From Flavobacteriales bacterium (GTDB taxonomy: Bacteria; Bacteroidota; Bacteroidia; Flavobacteriales_F; PHOS-HE28), in contig JADLBK010000101.1 of NCBI GenBank assembly GCA_020847755.1, forward strand, positions 1-38,011: a DNA stretch of 38,011 nt, given 5' to 3'. Below the pieces are notes generated by a model. That model saw only the letters and a program-made list of their open reading frames with translations, searched no databases and was not told the origin of the DNA. Shown in pieces: positions 33,683 through 38,011 of this stretch (position 1 is the first letter of the stretch; every line of letters starts with the position of its first letter). Position numbers and translations under genes: made by a program.

Positions 33683-33857
33683 CCTCCCCGCTAGCCCAGC
33701 ACCCCGCGACAGTGGACAGTGGCGCTCACGCAAGCTCAGCTCCCCGCACCAGTGGAAAGTCCTCCCCGCTAGCCCAGCACCCCGCGACAGTGGACAGTGG
33801 CGCTCGCGCAAGCTCAGCTCCCCGCACCAGTGGACAGTCCTCCCCGCAGGCTCAGCC
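33683..33857 (-). repeat. 78-bp tandem repeat, about 2.2 copies, with internal 38/40-bp half-units
   Basis: Copies start at 33683, 33761 and 33839 (the last partial) and are nearly identical. Each unit splits into two diverged halves, both beginning AGTGGA(C/A)AGT and both containing C-rich segments ending in CCCCGC. On the minus strand the half-units contain CTGAG, GCG and CACTGT in the same order as the 32/33-bp units of the larger array at 34391-35115, which suggests an inverted relative of that family. The rest of the gap between ruvX and the four-helix-bundle gene (33618-33873) holds nothing else recognisable. Confidence 0.85.
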
Positions 33858-33873
33858 CACTTGCGGTGAACCT

Positions 33874-34314
33874 TCAACCAGCGAAAGAAGAGGGCGTGAG
33901 CATCACCTCGATCCAACTGGCGACGACCAGGAGCCCACCAAATCCGGGGAGGTGCCCGAACCGACGAGTGGTCGGGCTCATGTACGAGAACAACAACCGG
34001 CCGATCTCCTGACACAGCCCGAAGGCCCTTTCCACATCGGCCTTGGTCATGTACTCCATCCGACGGGCATGGTGGAGCATCGACCGCACCTCATTGCATG
34101 AACCCTTCGCGATGACCAGATATCTGTTGCGATCCGCTTTCGTGGGCCGCCCATGGCCTTCGGCGATGTTGTTCATGATGGACAATGAGGCTCGAAGCAA
34201 CTGGTCCTTGAACCAGAACCGCTTGCTGTCGCCGAAATGGGTCTCCAGCAGCGCCAACAGCTCTCCGGCACGCTGCCAAGCCTTCGATTCCTCGAACGTC
34301 GCTGTCATGTTCAT
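33874..34314 (-). CDS. Four-helix-bundle protein (S23 / 23S rRNA intervening-sequence family)
   Basis: This 146-residue protein matches the TIGR02436/IVP family: KAWQRAGELLALLETHF, then WFKDQLLRASLSIMNNIAEGHGR, RNRYLVIAKGSCNEVRSMLHHARRMEYM and AFGLCQEIGRLLFSYM, the four helices of the bundle, residues about 9-115. A 30-residue C-terminal extension follows. Relatives are encoded in intervening sequences of 23S rRNA genes, as solitary genes, and as the Avd accessory protein of diversity-generating retroelements. No rRNA or reverse transcriptase is present here. The ATG at 34314 is supported by family alignment; the frame stays open far upstream only because the repeat array lacks stops. Function unknown. 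Related repeats lie on both sides. Confidence 0.88.
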   Translation of the reverse strand: MNMTATFEESKAWQRAGELLALLETHFGDSKRFWFKDQLLRASLSIMNNIAEGHGRPTKADRNRYLVIAKGSCNEVRSMLHHARRMEYMTKADVERAFGLCQEIGRLLFSYMSPTTRRFGHLPGFGGLLVVASWIEVMLTPSSFAG

Positions 34315-34326
34315 GTGCTTGTTCCC

Positions 34327-34334
34327 GAAACATA
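34327..34334 (-). promoter_or_regulatory. -7-like box TATGTTTC of the four-helix-bundle gene
   Basis: TATGTTTC matches TAnnTTTG at all but the last base and lies 12 nt before the ATG at 34314 on the minus strand. It sits between the gene and the repeat array. No TTG at -33 is clear. Confidence 0.35.
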
Positions 34335-34390
34335 GCGCTTCGTTCGGTGTCTCAGATCCCTTGCACCGCGTATTCGGCAGAGAGAAGATC

Positions 34391-35115
34391 GGGTGCACTG
34401 TCGTGCGCAGACCCGAGTTCGCGGGCAGGCACTGTCGAGCGAGGGCTGAGTTCGCGCGTGGGCACTGTGCGCGTTGGCTGGGTTCGCGCGTGGGCACTGT
34501 GCGCGTGGGCTGGGTTGGTGCGCGGGCACTGTGTGCGTCGGCTGAGTTCGCGGGCGGGCACTGTCGAGCGAGGGCCGAGTTCGCGGGCGGGCACTGTGTG
34601 CGTCGGCTGAGTTCGCGTGTGGGCACTGTGTGCGTTGGCTGGGTTCGCGCGTGGGCACTGTGCGCGTGGGCTGGGTTGGTGCGCGGGCACTGTGCGCGTC
34701 GGCTGAGTTCGCGGGCAAGCACTGTCGAGCGAGGGCTGAGTTCGCGCGAGGGCACTGTGTGCGAGGGCTGGGTTGGTGCGCGGGCACTGTGCGCGTGGGC
34801 TGGGTTCGCGCGCAGGCACTGTCGAGCGAGGGCTGAGTTCGCGGGCGGGCACTGTGTGCGATGGCTGGGTTGGTGCGCGGGCACTGTGCACGTGGGCTGG
34901 GTTGGTGCGCGGGCACTGTGCGCGATGGCTGGGTTGGTGCGCAGGCACTGTGCGCGTGGGCCTGGGTTCCCGGGCGGGCACTGTCGAGCGAGGGCTGAGT
35001 TCGCGCGAGGGCACTGTCGTGCGTCGGCTGGGTTCGCGCGTGGGCACTGTGCGCGTTGGCTGGGTTCGCGCGTGGGCACTGTGCGCGTAGACCTGAGTTC
35101 GCGGGCAGCCACTCT
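34391..35115 (+). repeat. Array of about 22 tandem 32/33-bp units
   Basis: Units of 32 or 33 bp run head-to-tail from 34415, with a degenerate copy before (34391-34414) and after (35095-35115). All full units keep a GGCACTGT-like core, and most start GAGTTCGCG, GGGTTCGCG or GGGTTGGTGCG. A distinctive 33-bp type containing ACTGTCGAGCGAGG starts at 34415, 34544, 34705, 34802 and 34964, each time followed by three to four units of other types. The units vary throughout and there are no constant repeats alternating with unique spacers. The array lacks stop codons in most frames, which creates long false reading frames. Confidence 0.92.
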
Positions 35116-35118
35116 CGC

Positions 35119-35126
35119 CATCTTTG
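35119..35126 (+). promoter_or_regulatory. -7-like box CATCTTTG before dapD
   Basis: CATCTTTG lies 4 nt before the dapD ATG and directly after the last degenerate repeat unit of the array. Any -33 region must therefore lie inside repeat-derived sequence. Confidence 0.45.
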
Positions 35127-35130
35127 TCCC

Positions 35131-35946
35131 ATGCACGAAATGATCGAACTGGCCTGGAAGGACCGTGACCTGCTGCGCGATGCCGACGTCGTGAACCACA
35201 TCGAGACCGTGGTGGAGAAGCTGGACCGCGGCGAGCTCCGCGTGGCCACCCCGCCCCCATCCCCGGACGGAGAGTGGGGGGTGAACGACTGGGTGAAGAA
35301 GGCCGTGATCATGTACTTCCCCATCCGACAGATGCACACCTACGAGGTGGGGCCCCTGGAGTTCCACGACAAGATGAAGCTCAAGCACGGCTACGCCCAG
35401 CTTGGGGTGCGGGTGGTGCCCCATGCCATCGCCCGGTACGGCGCCTTCCTGGCCCGCGGCGTCATCCTGATGCCCAGCTACGTCAACATCGGCGCCTACG
35501 TGGACAGCGACACCATGGTGGACACCTGGGCCACCGTGGGCAGCTGCGCGCAGATCGGAAAAGGGGTGCACCTCAGCGGCGGCGTGGGCATCGGCGGCGT
35601 GCTGGAGCCCGTGCAGGCCGCGCCCGTGATCATCGAGGACGGCTGCTTCATCGGCTCGCGCGCCATCGTGGTGGAGGGCGTGCGCGTGGGGCGCGAGGCT
35701 GTGCTCGGCGCCAACGTCGTCCTCACCGCAAGCACCCGCATCATCGACGTCACCGGACCCGAGCCGCAGGAGATGCGCGGGGTCGTGCCCCCCCGTTCCG
35801 TGGTGATCCCCGGCACGGTGCCCAAACGCTTCGCCGCCGGCGAGTACGGCGTGCCCTGCGCCCTCATCATCGGCCGGCGCAAGGAGAGCACCGACAAGAA
35901 GACCAGCCTCAACGACGCCCTTCGCGAGCACAGCGTGGCCGTGTAG
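35131..35946 (+). CDS. dapD: 2,3,4,5-tetrahydropyridine-2,6-dicarboxylate N-succinyltransferase
   Basis: The 271-residue enzyme succinylates tetrahydrodipicolinate in the lysine and diaminopimelate pathway, which also supplies peptidoglycan. Its N-terminal helical domain (IELAWKDRDLLRDADVVNHIETVVEKLDRGELRVA) is followed by the left-handed beta-helix hexapeptide region with MPSYVNIGAYVDSDTMVDTWATVGSCAQIGKGVHLSGGVGIGGVLEP and DGCFIGSRAIVVEGV, as in the DapD family. The C-terminal KRFAAGEYGVPCALIIGRRKESTDKKTSLNDALRE is typical. The start at 35131 or at the second Met (35140) are both possible. The next gene begins 3 nt after its stop. Confidence 0.97.
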   Translation: MHEMIELAWKDRDLLRDADVVNHIETVVEKLDRGELRVATPPPSPDGEWGVNDWVKKAVIMYFPIRQMHTYEVGPLEFHDKMKLKHGYAQLGVRVVPHAIARYGAFLARGVILMPSYVNIGAYVDSDTMVDTWATVGSCAQIGKGVHLSGGVGIGGVLEPVQAAPVIIEDGCFIGSRAIVVEGVRVGREAVLGANVVLTASTRIIDVTGPEPQEMRGVVPPRSVVIPGTVPKRFAAGEYGVPCALIIGRRKESTDKKTSLNDALREHSVAV

Positions 35947-35949
35947 CCC

Positions 35950-37230
35950 ATGGAGCTCCTGGTCATCCTCCTCCTCACCCTGCTCAACGGTTTCTTCTCG
36001 CTGAGCGAGATCGCGCTGGTGAGCGTGAAGCCCGCCCGCATCCAGGCGATGGTGGACCAGGGCGACCGGCGTGCGCGCACCATCCAGCGGCTGCTGGCCG
36101 ACCCCGAGGGCTTCCTCAGCTCCGTGCAGGTGGGCATCACCCTCATCGGCATCATCTCGGGCGCCTACGGCGGCGCGGCGCTCACCGACGACCTGGAGAG
36201 CGTGCTGCAGGGCTGGCCGGCCCTGGCGCCTTATGCGCACAACACCGCCTTCGCGGTGGTCATCGGCGGCATCACCTACTTCACCATCGTGGTCGGCGAG
36301 CTGGTGCCCAAGTCCATCGCCCTCGGCGCGCCCGAGCCCATCGCCCTCTTCGCCGCGCCCATCATCCGTGTCTTCACCCTGGCCACCTACCCCATCGTGA
36401 AGCTGCTGGCCGGAAGCACCAACCTGCTGATGAAGCTGGTGCCCGTGCGCGAGGACCGGTCGGACCAGCTGAGCGAGGAGGAGCTGCGCGCCATCATCCG
36501 CACGGCCAACGTGCAGGGCGTGCTGGACCAGGCCGAGAGCGAGGCCCACCAGAACCTGTTCCGCTTCAGCGCCCACCGCGCCCGCACCCTCATGACCCAC
36601 CGTGGGCAGGTGGAGTGGATCGACAGCACGCGGCCCCTGCCCGAGATCGTGGCCCAGGTGCGCACCAGCCTGCGCTCCAAGTTCCCCGTGTGCCGCGGCA
36701 CGGTGGACGAGATCGAGGGCACCCTCAGCGCCCGCGACCTGCTGGAGCAGGAGGACAGCCCCGGCTTCACCCTGCGCCAGGTGGTGGTGCCCCCCATCAT
36801 CGTGCCCGAGAACGCCGAGGCCTTCGACATCCTCAAGCGCTTCAAGAAGAGCAAGCAGTACATCGCCCTGGTGGTGGACGAGCACGGCCAGTTCGAGGGC
36901 GTGGTGACGCTGCACGACCTCACCGAGGCCATCGTGGGCGACCTGCCCGACGAGGACGAGGAGGACCCCGGCCACATCGTGCAGCGCGCCGACGGCAGCT
37001 GGCTGGTGGACGGGCAGGTGCTGATCGGCGACCTCAACCAGCGCGTGGGCCGCACGCTGATGGACGAGGAGGAGACCAGCTACGCCACCGTCGCCGGCTT
37101 CTTCCTGGGCCGCCTGGAGCGCATCCCCACTGCGGGCGACCGCATCGAGGCCGACGACTTCACCGGCGAGGTGGTGGACATGGACGGCAACCGCATCGAC
37201 AAGGTGCTCATCATCCCGAAGGCCCGGTGA
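35950..37230 (+). CDS. CNNM/CorC-HlyC-family membrane protein with CBS domains
   Basis: The 426-residue protein has an N-terminal DUF21/CNNM domain with about four membrane segments (MELLVILLLTLLNGFFSLSEIALVSV, VGITLIGIISGAYGGAAL, TAFAVVIGGITYFTIVVGELVPKSIAL and IALFAAPIIRVFTLATYPIVKLL), then a pair of CBS domains (about 200-330, with YIALVVDEHGQFEGVVTLHDLTEAIVGDL in the second) and a C-terminal transporter-associated CorC_HlyC domain (VDGQVLIGDLNQRVG). Members are linked to magnesium or cobalt efflux and are often misnamed hemolysins. It follows dapD by 3 nt and overlaps the GT9 gene by four bases (GTGA). Confidence 0.93.
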   Translation: MELLVILLLTLLNGFFSLSEIALVSVKPARIQAMVDQGDRRARTIQRLLADPEGFLSSVQVGITLIGIISGAYGGAALTDDLESVLQGWPALAPYAHNTAFAVVIGGITYFTIVVGELVPKSIALGAPEPIALFAAPIIRVFTLATYPIVKLLAGSTNLLMKLVPVREDRSDQLSEEELRAIIRTANVQGVLDQAESEAHQNLFRFSAHRARTLMTHRGQVEWIDSTRPLPEIVAQVRTSLRSKFPVCRGTVDEIEGTLSARDLLEQEDSPGFTLRQVVVPPIIVPENAEAFDILKRFKKSKQYIALVVDEHGQFEGVVTLHDLTEAIVGDLPDEDEEDPGHIVQRADGSWLVDGQVLIGDLNQRVGRTLMDEEETSYATVAGFFLGRLERIPTAGDRIEADDFTGEVVDMDGNRIDKVLIIPKAR

Positions 37231-38011
37231 AGCGCTTCCTGGTGATCCAGACCGCCTTCCTGGGCGACGCCGTGCTGGCCACCGGCCTGCTGGAGAAGCT
37301 CCACGCCCACTTCCCCGACGCCGCCATCGACCTAGTGGTGCGCCAGGGCAACGAAGGCCTCTTCGATGGGCATCCCTTCCTGCACCGGCTGTTCGTGTGG
37401 GACAAGCGCCGGGGCAAGACCCGCGCCCTCTTCCGGCTGATCGGCGACCTGCGCCGCACCGAGTACGACCACATCCTCAACGCCCAGCGCTTCTTCAGCA
37501 CGGGCTTGATGACGGTGCTGGCACGCGGGAAGGAAAAGGTGGGCTACGACAAGAACCCGCTGAGCGCCCTGTTCACGCGCACGGTGAAGCACGTCATCGG
37601 CGACGGCCGCCACGAGTTGGACCGGCTCAACGCGCTGGTCGAACACCTCACGGACGGCACGCGTCCCCTGCCCCGCCTCCACCCCACACCGAAGGCTCGC
37701 GCGGAGGCCCATGCCCACCTGACCACATGGTCGCATGAGCACATGCCCACACGGCCACATGAGCACATGACCACATGGTCACCTGGGCACATGCCCTACA
37801 TCTGCCTCTTCCCCGCCTCCGTGTGGTTCACCAAGCAATGGCCGGAGCACAAGTGGGTCGAGCTGGTGAAGGCCCTGCTGCCCGACCACGCGGTCTTCCT
37901 GCTCGGGGCGCCGGGGGATGGCGCCCTGGCCCAACGCATCATCGCCGCCAGCGGCCGGGGCGTGGACCTCTGCGGCCGGCTGAGCCTTTTGGGCAGCGCC
38001 GCCCTGATGGA
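37227..38011 (+). CDS. Glycosyltransferase family 9 (heptosyltransferase-like), 3' end outside window
   Basis: The visible 261 codons show the GT9 fold of lipopolysaccharide heptosyltransferases: FLVIQTAFLGDAVLATGLLEKLHAHFPDAAIDLVV at the N-terminus, then FDGHPFLHRLFVWDKR, and in the second domain ICLFPASVWFTKQWPEHKWVELVKALL and VFLLGAPGD. It probably adds a sugar to lipid A core or another surface glycan. It starts with GTG 37227, overlapping the preceding stop. Between the two domains lie three 8-residue repeats (TTWSHEHM, PTRPHEHM, TTWSPGHM) from an in-frame 72-bp repeat, which the family does not normally have. The gene is incomplete only because the window ends. Confidence 0.9.
   Translation, partial: MKRFLVIQTAFLGDAVLATGLLEKLHAHFPDAAIDLVVRQGNEGLFDGHPFLHRLFVWDKRRGKTRALFRLIGDLRRTEYDHILNAQRFFSTGLMTVLARGKEKVGYDKNPLSALFTRTVKHVIGDGRHELDRLNALVEHLTDGTRPLPRLHPTPKARAEAHAHLTTWSHEHMPTRPHEHMTTWSPGHMPYICLFPASVWFTKQWPEHKWVELVKALLPDHAVFLLGAPGDGALAQRIIAASGRGVDLCGRLSLLGSAALM
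37722..37793 (+). repeat. Three in-frame 24-bp repeats inside the GT9 gene
   Basis: The units start at 37722, 37746 and 37770. All contain CACATG near the end, and units 1 and 3 start ACCACATGGTC. The period of 24 bp equals eight codons, so the reading frame is kept. They fall in the linker between the two GT9 domains. Confidence 0.85.

Noticed and set aside
33874-34314. Diversity-generating retroelement
   Set aside because: The four-helix-bundle protein is related to Avd, but no reverse transcriptase, template repeat or variable-repeat target gene is visible in the window.
33874-34314. Intervening sequence within a 23S rRNA gene
   Set aside because: No rRNA sequence surrounds the gene; its neighbours are ruvX and dapD.
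34391-35115. Possible CRISPR array
   Set aside because: The unit length of 32/33 bp is suggestive, but successive units are variants of one another with no unique spacers between constant repeats, and no cas gene is nearby.
34043-35143. 366-residue plus-strand frame through the array
   Set aside because: It is antisense to the four-helix-bundle gene and then follows stop-free repeats; no domain is recognisable.
33874-36975. 1033-residue minus-strand frame covering the four-helix-bundle gene, the array and part of dapD and the CorC-type gene
   Set aside because: Only the last 146 codons have a family signature. The rest is the stop-free array and the antisense of two well-supported genes. 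The Pro/Arg-rich text it encodes changes frame with each unit length and is not protein-like.

Overview
The window is a GC-rich (clearly above 60% by eye) chromosomal segment of a Bacteroidota, most likely an uncultured Flavobacteriales-type organism. The evidence is three secreted proteins with C-terminal T9SS sorting-type domains, a BatA-type membrane protein, DUF4294, DUF4412 and TIGR02757/DUF2400 family proteins, the degenerate dihydroorotase typical of this phylum, and Bacteroidota-style promoters (TTG near -33, TAnnTTTG near -7). Many genes start with GTG and no tRNA or rRNA gene was seen. The placement below phylum level is inference.

Layout. 1-1236: an IS3-family insertion sequence on the minus strand, cut by the left edge, with orfA and orfB joined by a probable -1 frameshift. 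1237-1523: an AT-richer spacer with two near-identical perfect palindromes. 1524-4872 (minus): NAD(P)HX repair enzyme (nnr), an outer-membrane beta-barrel protein with a good promoter and terminator, and pcm. 4939-8270 (plus): an operon of Gfo/Idh/MocA oxidoreductase, lipoprotein and polyprenyl-phosphate sugar transferase, for cell-surface glycan assembly. 8321-9705: 3-hydroxybutyryl-CoA dehydrogenase and a GNAT acetyltransferase. 9730-13572: DUF4294 protein, biotin carboxylase, a secreted MORN-like protein and an alpha/beta hydrolase. 13628-17853: CPA2 antiporter with regulatory TrkA-C domains, sucC, and a LolD-like ABC ATPase. 17873-21263: MBOAT O-acyltransferase with its SGNH-like partner, then a GDSL hydrolase. 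21275-28273: DUF4412 protein, a YdeI-family gene broken by an in-frame TGA, T9SS cargo proteins and TIGR02757. 28452-32939: BatA-type protein translationally coupled to a degenerate dihydroorotase, then a minus-strand ruvX-def-TPR lipoprotein group (ruvX at 33201-33617). 33618-35130: a repeat-rich region holding a solitary four-helix-bundle (23S rRNA intervening-sequence type) gene. 35131-end: dapD, a CorC/HlyC-type membrane protein and a glycosyltransferase family 9 gene cut by the right edge.

Most of the window is ordinary core and envelope metabolism. The least ordinary part is 33.6-35.1 kb. There a four-helix-bundle gene lies between a 78-bp tandem repeat and a roughly 22-copy array of 32/33-bp units, and the two arrays look related but inverted. 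Other points that deserve a look are the twin palindromes beside the IS, the nonsense codon in the YdeI gene, an in-frame block of three 8-codon repeats inside the GT9 gene, and -7-like boxes sitting only 3-8 nt before many start codons, which suggests leaderless mRNAs.
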